From positions 1 through 64,000 of the forward strand of contig SUWK01000002.1 of assembly GCA_015061525.1 (NCBI GenBank): a stretch of DNA of 64,000 nt. The letters run 5' to 3'. Made by a program: the position numbers and the translations under genes. Source of the DNA: Lentisphaerota bacterium (GTDB lineage Bacteria; Verrucomicrobiota; Lentisphaeria; Victivallales; Victivallaceae). Positions 10,309 to 19,669 of this stretch are shown one piece after another (the stretch's first letter is position 1; every line of letters starts with the position of its first letter). Under the pieces are notes generated by a model. It was not told where the DNA came from. It made no database searches and saw only the letters and a program-made list of their open reading frames with translations.

Positions 10309-11730
10309 ATGAAATTTTTCTCCTTATCCTCATACCGCGGACATGGTGGTATCGCAGATGTTTCCAAAGTCGCCTTCCCGCTTGTCGTGGCATCGATCGG
10401 TCACGGTGTAAATCTTTTTGTTGACCGTGTAATGCTTTCCAACTACGATCCTCTGGCAATGGCGGCAGCGTTCCCTGCCGGACTGACCAGTTTCACGATG
10501 TCGTGCATCTTTCTGGGAGTAGTGGGCTATGCCGGAGTTTTCGTTGCCCAGTACATCGGAGCCAAGCAGTATGCCAATGTCGGCAAAGCGGTCTGGCAGG
10601 CGATTTTTCTCGCGCTGGCAGGGGGCGCACTCATGGCATCGACCACGCTGTTTGCGGAAGAACTTTTCCAATGGTTCGGACATGCAGAATCTCTGCGGGA
10701 AATGCAGATAACATACTATGTATTGCTGTCGTATTCCGGCTTCGTGCCGTTGACAGCAGCCGCACTGTCGACCTTCTGGAGCGGCAGAGCCAAAACCCGG
10801 ATGATCATGGTGGTGAATTTGCTCATCACCGGATTGAATATACCGCTGAACGCCATGCTTATTTTCGGCTGCTCAACAAAACTGTTCACCATTCCGGAAC
10901 TCGGTATCGCCGGTGCAGCATGGGGAACGATCGGCGCCGGTGCAACCGGTATGCTCATTTATCTGGCCGCATTTTTCCTGCCGGAAAACCGGAAAAAATT
11001 CAATACTGCCGGTAATCCATGGGATTGGGATATCTTCAAACGGCTCATCAGATTCGGTACTCCCAACGGAGTGCAGCTGGTTCTGGATCTGGCAACATTC
11101 AATATTTTCGTGGTGCTGCTCGGCAAAATAAGTGAAGATGTTCTCACCGCCAGTACCGTTTCAATGTCCGCCTACAGTCTGGCATTCAATCCGATGATCG
11201 GTTTCGGTCAGGCGGCATCCATTCTCGTCGGTCAGGGGATCGGGGCAAAAGATATTCCCTTTGCAGAAAAATCCGTCCGCAGCTGCCTTTTTCTGGTGCT
11301 GGCATACTCGATTCTCATGCTGATAATATTCACCTGTTTCCCGGAATGGATCTGCCGGATGTTCGACCTTAAAAACGCCAACGTACTGCGCTTATCACGC
11401 TATATGCTGATCTTCACCAGCGGATATCTTTTCTTTGATGCGCTGAACATCCTTTTCGGCAATGCCGTCAAAGGCGCAGGCGACACCCGTTTTGTCATGT
11501 GGGCGGGAATCGCTTTAGGCTGGCTGATATTCGCCATACCATGCATCGCAGTATACATGATCTTTTCCAGTCAATGGGCGATGGGATATTTCGGGGCAGA
11601 CTCATCAAGAGAAATCAACGTCTGGACATTGTGGAGCATCTGCAACTTCTACATCGCCATGCTCGGCGCAACATTTTACTGCCGTTACAGACACGGCAAA
11701 TGGAAACAGATGAACGTTATCGGTTGTTGA
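10309..11730 (+). CDS. MATE family efflux transporter
   Basis: 473 aa, 12-TM MATE-like sequence (VDRVMLSNYDPLAMAAAFPAG). Confidence 0.9.
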   Translation: MKFFSLSSYRGHGGIADVSKVAFPLVVASIGHGVNLFVDRVMLSNYDPLAMAAAFPAGLTSFTMSCIFLGVVGYAGVFVAQYIGAKQYANVGKAVWQAIFLALAGGALMASTTLFAEELFQWFGHAESLREMQITYYVLLSYSGFVPLTAAALSTFWSGRAKTRMIMVVNLLITGLNIPLNAMLIFGCSTKLFTIPELGIAGAAWGTIGAGATGMLIYLAAFFLPENRKKFNTAGNPWDWDIFKRLIRFGTPNGVQLVLDLATFNIFVVLLGKISEDVLTASTVSMSAYSLAFNPMIGFGQAASILVGQGIGAKDIPFAEKSVRSCLFLVLAYSILMLIIFTCFPEWICRMFDLKNANVLRLSRYMLIFTSGYLFFDALNILFGNAVKGAGDTRFVMWAGIALGWLIFAIPCIAVYMIFSSQWAMGYFGADSSREINVWTLWSICNFYIAMLGATFYCRYRHGKWKQMNVIGC

Positions 11731-12547
11731 ATATCCGGTCTATCACCGCTCTTGCCACCGAACCGGGATTGGGCAATTCCGGATGGTTCTCTGCAGAATA
11801 CCAGCCCAGATCGCTCAATTCCGCTCCATCGGGGGTGGCGGTTCCGGAATCGTACTCTGCCTGAAATGCCAGCATCAGTGAATTCGGAAACGGCCAAACC
11901 TGACTGGTGATATACCGCAGATTTTTCACCCGGACAGAACACTCTTCCCACACCTCGCGGTGCAAAGCAGCTTCCACACTTTCCCCGGCTTCCACAAATC
12001 CGGCGATCAAACTGTACATATTTCCGGCAAAGTTCCGGTTGTGCGCCAGTAAAACTTCCCTGCCGTCATTCCTGGTGACTGCCACGATTACCGCCGGAGC
12101 TATCTGCGGGTAATACACACTCCGGCATACCGGACAAATCAATCCGGAATCACTTTCTGATGCAGTCAATTCAGCACGGCACTTCCCGCAATAACGGTGT
12201 GTACTGCGCCACGCAAGCAACCCGCGCGCCCGGCAAAGTGCCATTTGAAAAGAATCGGGATACTCAAAGAGAAACTGCCGGATCTGTACTGTTTTCAACG
12301 TTTCCGGAAGCTCTTCGGGCAAAGCAGATATTTCCACTGCAAAACATGCCTCCCCGGATAATCTGCCAAGATAGAAGATCTCCGTCTCTTCCGGCAGATA
12401 CATTTTTATCTCATCACGACGCGGCAGTTCGCCGGTTCCGGAAACAAATGATAACAGCGTATCACGCTTATGCAGCACGACGAACCTGTCACTATCCTCC
12501 GGCAGACGGGTCTCACTTGCATGGAGGTTCTGAACAAACTCAAACAT
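11717..12547 (-). CDS. nudC: NAD(+)/NADH diphosphatase (Nudix)
   Basis: Zn ribbon CGKCRAEL...CPVCRSVYYPQIAPAVIV and Nudix box GFVEAGESVEAALHREVWEE. Confidence 0.93.
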   Translation of the reverse strand: MFEFVQNLHASETRLPEDSDRFVVLHKRDTLLSFVSGTGELPRRDEIKMYLPEETEIFYLGRLSGEACFAVEISALPEELPETLKTVQIRQFLFEYPDSFQMALCRARGLLAWRSTHRYCGKCRAELTASESDSGLICPVCRSVYYPQIAPAVIVAVTRNDGREVLLAHNRNFAGNMYSLIAGFVEAGESVEAALHREVWEECSVRVKNLRYITSQVWPFPNSLMLAFQAEYDSGTATPDGAELSDLGWYSAENHPELPNPGSVARAVIDRIFNNR

Positions 12548-13574
12548 TTTCGATCACTCCGCCGCCAAGCAGTTTATCTTCACAATAAAATACTGCCGCC
12601 TGCCCCGGTGTCACCGCCCGCAGTTCACGCACCGGATGAACCACGATCCTGCCATCGGCAACTTCTTCAATATCACACTCCACTCCCGGAGAACGGTAAC
12701 GCACTTTTACCGTCAGCGGAAGCTGCGGCAAACATCCATGCACCCAGGAGACCTCTTTGACGGTAAACTCCTTTGACATCAATTCATTCTGATCCGTGGT
12801 CAATTCGATATTGCCGTTTTTGGCTGAAATACTCCTGATATACGCCGGAACTCCCAGTGCGACATTCAACCCCTGACGCTGGCCCAGCGTGTAGCGGTGG
12901 ATACCATCATGTCTGCCGACAACTTTTCCATTGTGAATGAAACGCCCCTTTTTCACCGGTACCTGACACCGGCGGCGCAATGTTTCTCCGCAGCATTCTC
13001 CGGGGATCTGGAAACACGCATCCTGACTGTCTTTGCGTACAGCACAAGGTAAACCTGCTTCCGCCGCAATCCTGCGTACCTCTTCTTTGTGAAGATTTCC
13101 CAACGGAAAACTCACTCTGGCAAGCTCGTCACCGGTCAACCGGTAGAGAAAATAACTCTGATCTTTCCCGGAATCAGCTCCTTTGCTCAAATAATAATGC
13201 CCGTCATCACAGAACCGGTTCACATAATGGCCGGTCATCACATGCCCGATACCAAGTTTATCCGCCGCTTTGAACAGTTCCGCAAATTTCAACACTTTAT
13301 TGCACTGACAGCAGGGGTTGGGTGTCCTGCCGGCAGCATATTCACACGCGGATGCGTAGAGAACTTTTTCAAAAAATTCCCGCGAACACTCATGTTCGAT
13401 CAGCGGAATATCCAACATTCTGCAGCACTCGTACAATACCGGGTCTTCCGGTTGACCGGCTTCCATTTTCAAATGGATCGCCGTCACCTTATTACCGGCA
13501 CGGATTGCCAGATACGCGGCAACTGCAGAATCCACTCCGCCGGACATCGCTACAGCAACAGACGGTTTACTCAT
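12540..13574 (-). CDS. mnmA: tRNA-specific 2-thiouridylase MnmA
   Basis: MSKPSVAVAMSGGVDSAVAAYLA start (ORF track extends further upstream); PNPCCQCNK and ACFQIPGE motifs. Confidence 0.93.
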   Translation of the reverse strand: MSKPSVAVAMSGGVDSAVAAYLAIRAGNKVTAIHLKMEAGQPEDPVLYECCRMLDIPLIEHECSREFFEKVLYASACEYAAGRTPNPCCQCNKVLKFAELFKAADKLGIGHVMTGHYVNRFCDDGHYYLSKGADSGKDQSYFLYRLTGDELARVSFPLGNLHKEEVRRIAAEAGLPCAVRKDSQDACFQIPGECCGETLRRRCQVPVKKGRFIHNGKVVGRHDGIHRYTLGQRQGLNVALGVPAYIRSISAKNGNIELTTDQNELMSKEFTVKEVSWVHGCLPQLPLTVKVRYRSPGVECDIEEVADGRIVVHPVRELRAVTPGQAAVFYCEDKLLGGGVIENV

Positions 13575-15252
13575 CTTCAGCATCCAAATACTCTTCTTCG
13601 TGCCGCAATACTCCGCGCCAGACACTAACCGGCACACCACGGCAGGTATAGTCATCCGGCAGAAGCGGTGTCCAAACCCGCTCCGGCGACAACGGCAGCC
13701 GGGAAGAAACGACATAAACCGTCTCTTCCGGCAAACGGGCCAGTTCATCGGATGAAGAAAGCTTATAAATCGGTTTGCCGACGTAAAACAATCCGCAATA
13801 CATCCCCTCGATCTCGTATTTGTAAAGACGTTCGGTATTTTCCGGCAGCACTTTGCGGACATCCATACCAAGTATCCGCCACTCTTTCTCCATCAGCCGG
13901 TAAGGCAGAAACATCACTGTCGCCACCACACCGAAACCGAAACACAGCAGCACCGGCAGTGTCCATACCGGAAATCTGCGTATCCCGTACGCATAAAATG
14001 CACATATCCCGGTCAGCACCAGCATCCCGCCAAGGGACAGACAGATATATCCGGGAATTTCGGAACGGAAGACCATTTTGGCCGGTTCTCCGAAAACAGC
14101 CAGCCACTGCTGCGGCAGAAACGTCACCGCCGCTATAAGCAACAGCGATACCGGGAAAAAGAATCCGCAGACGATCAAAGCCTTTCTGATAAATCTACCG
14201 TAACGGCGCACACCAAGTTCATAACTCAACGCCGTCAATATCGCCAACGGCCCGAGCAGAAAAAATATATTGCTGCTGGATATCCCCGGAATCAGCCATA
14301 CCAACGCCAGCATGGAGAAAAAAAGCGTCCGCAAATAACGGCAAAATACCGGAGCCGGTGTATTCGCCTGAAGAGCCACGCAGAATGGCATCCACATTAT
14401 CAAGGTCCACGGCATCATCCGTACCGGAAACTCCAGCGGAAACAACAACACCTCTTTCCAATACTCACCGGTGGAAATCATCTGCAGTTCGGCATTTCCG
14501 GCATAATGCCGGAAAGTCACCCCCAACGGCAACGCCCAGAAGATCACCACTACTGCCAGCAATACCACACCAGCCAGAAATCCCGGAGTCCGGAATTTAC
14601 CGGCAAAAGAGAGCGGCCGGCGTAAAAACACCAGCGGCATGACAAAAAACAGCAGCACCAGCGGCCCGGACGTAAGAAAACCCAATGATAAAAATATTGC
14701 CGAGGCTATCCACGCCGAGTTCCAATCCGCCAGCCGGCTGCCGTAATGAAAAAACAGCAGCTGCGCTGCCAGCAGAAAACATGCCGCCATCACCTCCGGA
14801 CCGCCGTAAATGCCTTTTTGCATGGCAAATACCGTACCGAAACAACAACATGCAGCCACAATACCGGCACGTTTATTGATTCGTATACCGGCGGCAATCC
14901 CCGCCATGAGCGATAAAATCCCCAGCATCACGGCAGAAATTATCCGCAATGCACTTTCCATCGGAATATTACACCGGTAAAGCAGAGAAACCAGAGCCGG
15001 ATAAAGCGGCCAGACATCATTCTGCGGCACATTATGCGCCCGGGCATAAAGACCGGACGCAGGATTCCACTGATTTTCCACATAATCTGCGGCAACTGCG
15101 GCGTACAACCCCTCCTGCCGGAAAAGTTCCCGCTGACTGGTCAGCCACGGCAGACACAACAGCAGAAACAGTACCAGCACCAGCAGTACTCCACGCCGGA
15201 TACCGATCCGGTTCTCAAGTGTCAATGACAACGGCAAAAGTTCACTTTCCAC
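13567..15252 (-). CDS. GT39/ArnT-like multi-TM membrane glycosyltransferase
   Basis: 561 aa; LPWLTSQRELFRQEGLYAAVAADYVEN N-terminus, many TM segments. Confidence 0.7.
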   Translation of the reverse strand: MESELLPLSLTLENRIGIRRGVLLVLVLFLLLCLPWLTSQRELFRQEGLYAAVAADYVENQWNPASGLYARAHNVPQNDVWPLYPALVSLLYRCNIPMESALRIISAVMLGILSLMAGIAAGIRINKRAGIVAACCCFGTVFAMQKGIYGGPEVMAACFLLAAQLLFFHYGSRLADWNSAWIASAIFLSLGFLTSGPLVLLFFVMPLVFLRRPLSFAGKFRTPGFLAGVVLLAVVVIFWALPLGVTFRHYAGNAELQMISTGEYWKEVLLFPLEFPVRMMPWTLIMWMPFCVALQANTPAPVFCRYLRTLFFSMLALVWLIPGISSSNIFFLLGPLAILTALSYELGVRRYGRFIRKALIVCGFFFPVSLLLIAAVTFLPQQWLAVFGEPAKMVFRSEIPGYICLSLGGMLVLTGICAFYAYGIRRFPVWTLPVLLCFGFGVVATVMFLPYRLMEKEWRILGMDVRKVLPENTERLYKYEIEGMYCGLFYVGKPIYKLSSSDELARLPEETVYVVSSRLPLSPERVWTPLLPDDYTCRGVPVSVWRGVLRHEEEYLDAEDE

Positions 15253-15272
15253 GGTGGTATTCCGGTAAAAAT

Positions 15273-16559
15273 TTACGCCAGAGCAAGAGCCTGATCAAAG
15301 TCCGCCTTGATATCGTCGATGTTTTCAATACCGACCGAAACCCGGATCAGATCCGGTGAAACTCCGGCAGCATCCAGTTCTGCTTCCGAAAGCTGACGGT
15401 GGGTCATGCTCGCCGGATGCAGCACACCGGTCCGCACATCAGCAACATGCACCACGATCGCGGCAAGTTTCAATGCATTCATCACCTTTTCACCAGCTGC
15501 TCTGCCGCCTTTGACCCCGAAGCACAACACGCCGGATGCCATACCGCTTTTGAAATATTTCTGAACTTTTCCATACTCCGGATTATCATTCAATCCAGGA
15601 TAATTCACCCAACTGACTTTGGGATGGTTGCGCAGAAATTCCGCCAGTGCCAAAGCATTGCTGCTGTGACGCTCCATACGCAAATGCAGCGTTTCCGTAC
15701 CCATATTCGCCAGAAATGCGTTGAACGGCATCATCGGGACCCCGTAATCACGCACCAGCTGCACACGCATTTTCACCGAAAACGGCGCAGCAGCGAAGTC
15801 GCGGGTATAAATCAGACCGTGATAGCTTTCATCCGGTTCAGTAAATTCGGGGAACTTGCCGTTGTTCCAGTTGAATCCGCCCTTTTCCACCACGATACCG
15901 CCAACGCTCGTTGCATGACCATCAATATATTTGGTTGTGGAATGCGTAACGATATCTGCTCCAAATTCAAACGGACGGCACAACACCGGAGTCGGGAACG
16001 TATTGTCAACCACCAACGGAATACCATTGGCATGAGCAACTTTTGCATACATCTCAAAATCCGCAACCACCAATGCCGGATTGGCAAGCGATTCAATAAA
16101 GATCGCCTTGGTATTCTCTTTAACCGCTGCATTGACCGCTGCCTCATCCATATCCGGAGTGACAAACGTGATCTCGATACCGGTCTTTTTCAGCGTGTTG
16201 GTGAACAAAGACACCGTGCCGCCGTAAAGACTTGACAATGCCAGAACATGGTCTCCGCACCGGGCGATATTCATCAGCGCAAATGCATTCGCTGTCTGAC
16301 CGCTGCTCAATGCCACCGCTGCCACACCACCTTCCATGGCTGCGATCTTCTTCTCAAAAGCATCCACCGTCGGATTGGCAAGACGGGTATAGAAAAATCC
16401 TTCACGTTTCAAGTCAAAAAGATCTGCCACACTCTGCACATCATCATATTTGTAAGTTGTACTCTGGGCGATCGGCACCACCCGCGGCGCACCATTTTCC
16501 GGTTCATAACCTGCCTGAACCGCCAGCGTTTCCATTTTCCAATCTTTATTCATTATCAC
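15273..16559 (-). CDS. metY: O-acetylhomoserine aminocarboxypropyltransferase/cysteine synthase family
   Basis: PLP-fold Cys/Met metabolism enzyme; LAVQAGYEPENGAPRVVPIAQSTTYKY and THSTTKYIDGHATSVGG lysine motif. Confidence 0.92.
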   Translation of the reverse strand: MIMNKDWKMETLAVQAGYEPENGAPRVVPIAQSTTYKYDDVQSVADLFDLKREGFFYTRLANPTVDAFEKKIAAMEGGVAAVALSSGQTANAFALMNIARCGDHVLALSSLYGGTVSLFTNTLKKTGIEITFVTPDMDEAAVNAAVKENTKAIFIESLANPALVVADFEMYAKVAHANGIPLVVDNTFPTPVLCRPFEFGADIVTHSTTKYIDGHATSVGGIVVEKGGFNWNNGKFPEFTEPDESYHGLIYTRDFAAAPFSVKMRVQLVRDYGVPMMPFNAFLANMGTETLHLRMERHSSNALALAEFLRNHPKVSWVNYPGLNDNPEYGKVQKYFKSGMASGVLCFGVKGGRAAGEKVMNALKLAAIVVHVADVRTGVLHPASMTHRQLSEAELDAAGVSPDLIRVSVGIENIDDIKADFDQALALA

Positions 16560-16571
16560 GTTCTCCTGAAT

Positions 16572-17822
16572 TTATATATGATGGATAACTGCATTCAAAT
16601 TATTTTTTTCGATCAGCTCTTCGATTTCTATCAGATGCTGTTCAAAACGCGCCAATTCCGGATTTTCACTGTCACCGGAACCCTCAAGATTTTTCATAAC
16701 ATCAAGCAGTTTCAGCTTTTCAGGCGGCATTCCCGGCAGCAGCAAACCGTTTTTCTCAGCCGATGCTGTACGGCAGAGTATCCCGCTGTCGATCAATTCG
16801 TTCAGTTCCGACTGGAATTCCCCGTCCGGCACGCGCAATGCCGCCGCCACATCTGAGCCGGATATCGGTCCGGCACCGCTCTCAAATGCAGAAAATACCT
16901 GACGGATGATCGCCAGCTGATGTTCCCGGCGCAAACGGTTGCTGATGCGGCTGCGTGTCTCATTGAACACTCCGCTCTTCAAGTGCTGATGCACAAAACT
17001 GATCTCCGCTCCGATCAATATCAACTGCCACGCCCAATTCATCCAGATCAGAAACAACGGCAGCAGCGCAAAACTTCCGTACACCCGGTTGTAAGCAAAT
17101 ACACTGCTTTGCAAAAACAGAAAAGAATCCTGCAGTATCTGAAATGCGATGCCGATAAATACCGCCGCCAACAGCGCACCCTGCCAGCGCACTCTGGTAC
17201 TCGGAACGCGCCAGTAGATCAGAAAAACCAGTATCACATTGGTCAACACCGGAACCACCCCTGCGGTGCCGCGCCAGAACAACTGCTGCCATGCCGATTC
17301 AGAAGCTCCGATACTCAACTGCTGAATATGGTTGCGGATCATCATGCCCAGCGTACTTACCGCCACCATCATCAACGGAGTCAGCACTACCAATGAAAGA
17401 TAACTGCTGAATTTACGCAGCATACTGTGCCGCGCAGTCAATCCCCAAACGACATTGAACGCCTTATCAATATTGGTTATCAGCCAGAAAACCGTCCACA
17501 TCAATGCGATCACACCGACACCGGCGACCAGACCGCCGGAAGCATTTTCCAACGTTCTTTGTACAATACCGCAAAGCTGCAGCGGCAAATCATTGTTGGC
17601 AGGGAAACGTTCATGCAAAAACTCTTCAAGCGGGAAATCCAACCCGAATCCCTTGGTTATACCGAACACCAGCGCAAGCAGCGGCACGATAGAAAAGAGA
17701 GTATAGTACGTCAGCACGATAGCCTGCTGGCTCAACTGATCTGTGACATAACGCTTTGAACTGTATTTTATGATCCGCCAATACGTCCTGCCCCAACGGA
17801 CAATACTTTCGCGCACATCCAT
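16572..17822 (-). CDS. YihY/BrkB family inner membrane protein with C-terminal winged-helix-like extension
   Basis: AIVLTYYTLFSIVPLLALVFGITKGFG and RVYGSFALLPLFLIWMNWAWQLILIGAE motifs. Confidence 0.88.
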   Translation of the reverse strand: MDVRESIVRWGRTYWRIIKYSSKRYVTDQLSQQAIVLTYYTLFSIVPLLALVFGITKGFGLDFPLEEFLHERFPANNDLPLQLCGIVQRTLENASGGLVAGVGVIALMWTVFWLITNIDKAFNVVWGLTARHSMLRKFSSYLSLVVLTPLMMVAVSTLGMMIRNHIQQLSIGASESAWQQLFWRGTAGVVPVLTNVILVFLIYWRVPSTRVRWQGALLAAVFIGIAFQILQDSFLFLQSSVFAYNRVYGSFALLPLFLIWMNWAWQLILIGAEISFVHQHLKSGVFNETRSRISNRLRREHQLAIIRQVFSAFESGAGPISGSDVAAALRVPDGEFQSELNELIDSGILCRTASAEKNGLLLPGMPPEKLKLLDVMKNLEGSGDSENPELARFEQHLIEIEELIEKNNLNAVIHHI

Positions 17823-17840
17823 TTTTTCACCTCACTGTTC

Positions 17841-19025
17841 TTACTGCAGGCCCATCACCGGAAACGAAGCTGTTCCGGAATCTCCGGTCGGTACATCCAA
17901 AGTATTTTCCCGGTCAACGCTCCCGATACGGCGGGTAAACGGATAAAAAACGATCCATGCCCTGCCAACCAGATTTTTCCGTGGAACCGTACCAAAATAA
18001 CGGCTGTCCATGCTGAACTTTGAATTATCGCCCAGCATCAGATAATTATCTGCCGGAACCGTATACTCAACTCCGGATGCAAACGGTTGTTCACCCATAT
18101 TACTCAAGTGACCATGATAACCGCCGCGCATGGAGTAAATCTTTTCAAACCTTTTGTCAAGTTCCTGAATTTTCCGGAACCCGTCCATTCCGGCAGGACG
18201 CACATATAATTGATCATCAACTATTTTCACCGTATCACCCGGCAGTGCAGCCAGCCGCTTGACATAATAGTATCCCCCGGATGACATCAAGGGAACATTA
18301 TCAACGGTCAACCCTTCTGTATTAAATACGATAATATCACCGCGTTCCGGCGGAGAAAGATACATGGAAACCCTTTCCACAAAAAGATGATCTCCTGCGG
18401 TCATATAACCATCGCAGATCGCCTCTTCAGGAACTGCGCCGTTAGCCAGACGTTCGATCCCGGCATAATCATAGACCTGACGCATATTCCCCGGCAAATG
18501 ATAACGTTTGCCGTTTATAAACACATCACTGTAATCAAAAATCATCCCGGGGCGGCCTTCTGCCATCTGCAGATCCCCAATGGGATTATGATTTTCAACA
18601 TATGCCCGCGATGAACCGAAACACAGCCGGTGAAACACTCCGGGCAGCTTATCGAACCCCCAGTTGGCATTGTCAGCTTTCTGCTGGTAATGGTGACCGA
18701 AAAGTGTCGGCTGCATTGAGCCGGTCGGGATACGGAACGGCTGAAAAAACAATCCCCGCAAACCGAATGCCACACAGCCAACCACGACCAGTATATCCAG
18801 AATACCGAAAAGTTTTCCCCGTTTCGGCAACGGCAGAGCCTCATACTCTGCCTGCGCTCTCTTCATTGCCGCGTCAATATCTTCTGCCGGAGCTTCCGCC
18901 AAAAGTTTTATGACACCGTCAAAACGCAAGCGCAACGCCGGGGAGAGCAAGTCATCCTCGGCGTGGCGGCGAGTTTTCAATTCAGCGAGAAACTTTTTTC
19001 TCTTACGCTGCTGAAAAAAATTCAT
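17841..19025 (-). CDS. lepB: Signal peptidase I
   Basis: FRIPTGSMQPTL catalytic Ser motif, YYVKRLAALPGD Lys motif, GDNSKFSMDSRYFG. Confidence 0.95.
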   Translation of the reverse strand: MNFFQQRKRKKFLAELKTRRHAEDDLLSPALRLRFDGVIKLLAEAPAEDIDAAMKRAQAEYEALPLPKRGKLFGILDILVVVGCVAFGLRGLFFQPFRIPTGSMQPTLFGHHYQQKADNANWGFDKLPGVFHRLCFGSSRAYVENHNPIGDLQMAEGRPGMIFDYSDVFINGKRYHLPGNMRQVYDYAGIERLANGAVPEEAICDGYMTAGDHLFVERVSMYLSPPERGDIIVFNTEGLTVDNVPLMSSGGYYYVKRLAALPGDTVKIVDDQLYVRPAGMDGFRKIQELDKRFEKIYSMRGGYHGHLSNMGEQPFASGVEYTVPADNYLMLGDNSKFSMDSRYFGTVPRKNLVGRAWIVFYPFTRRIGSVDRENTLDVPTGDSGTASFPVMGLQ

Positions 19026-19043
19026 CTATCAAACTTTCAACAT

Positions 19044-19439
19044 TCAACGGCGATGACCGCGATTCTGGCGCGGTGCCGGACGCGGTGCCGGACGCGGCGC
19101 AGGACGGTGATGAACCGGGCGCGGCGCGGGACGATACACCGGGCGCGGCGGAGGAGGAGCGACTACTACCGGTGGGGGAGCAACTACTACCGGTGCGGGA
19201 GCAACTACCGTCTGAACCGGAGTAACGACTGGTCCGGCAGGAACCACCACCGGTGCGGGAGCAACTACCGCCGGTGCGGGAGCAGGAGCTACAACAATCG
19301 GAGTCGGAGCCACAACGCTTTTGACCAAACCGACGATTCCAACCGCCAAATCAAATCCATCTCGATGATGTCTGGCAAATGCCGCAGTTCCGGCGAACAT
19401 CGCTACTGCTACCATCATTAATTTTGCTGCCTTTTTCAT
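19044..19439 (-). CDS. Small exported low-complexity Val/Pro- and Arg/Pro-rich protein
   Basis: Signal peptide-like N-terminus; APAPVVVAPPPVVVAPPPPRP...RPAPRPAPRPAPR repeats; good RBS (AAGGAAGAGAAAATG). Confidence 0.7.
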   Translation of the reverse strand: MKKAAKLMMVAVAMFAGTAAFARHHRDGFDLAVGIVGLVKSVVAPTPIVVAPAPAPAVVAPAPVVVPAGPVVTPVQTVVAPAPVVVAPPPVVVAPPPPRPVYRPAPRPVHHRPAPRPAPRPAPRQNRGHRR

Positions 19440-19669
19440 TTTCTCTTCCTTTCTCTGGATTAAAAAATTTTTGTTTTCAGCACTTCTCTCTGCGGTGCTT
19501 CCAACCTTAAAACGTTTCGCACGTCCTAATTATTTTATTGTTTTATTATTTTTTTGATTTTTTTACGCTTTTCCGCTCTCTTGAGTGAAATATACAACTT
19601 CCACCATCAATAGTCAACACCGCAAATCAAAAAATATGTATTTTTATTGCCTTTGCAAGATAACATCTC

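Noticed and set aside
19077-19300. Tandem repeats resembling a CRISPR or VNTR
   Set aside because: Irregular units encoding in-frame Val/Pro and Arg/Pro repeats of an exported protein; no constant repeat with unique spacers.
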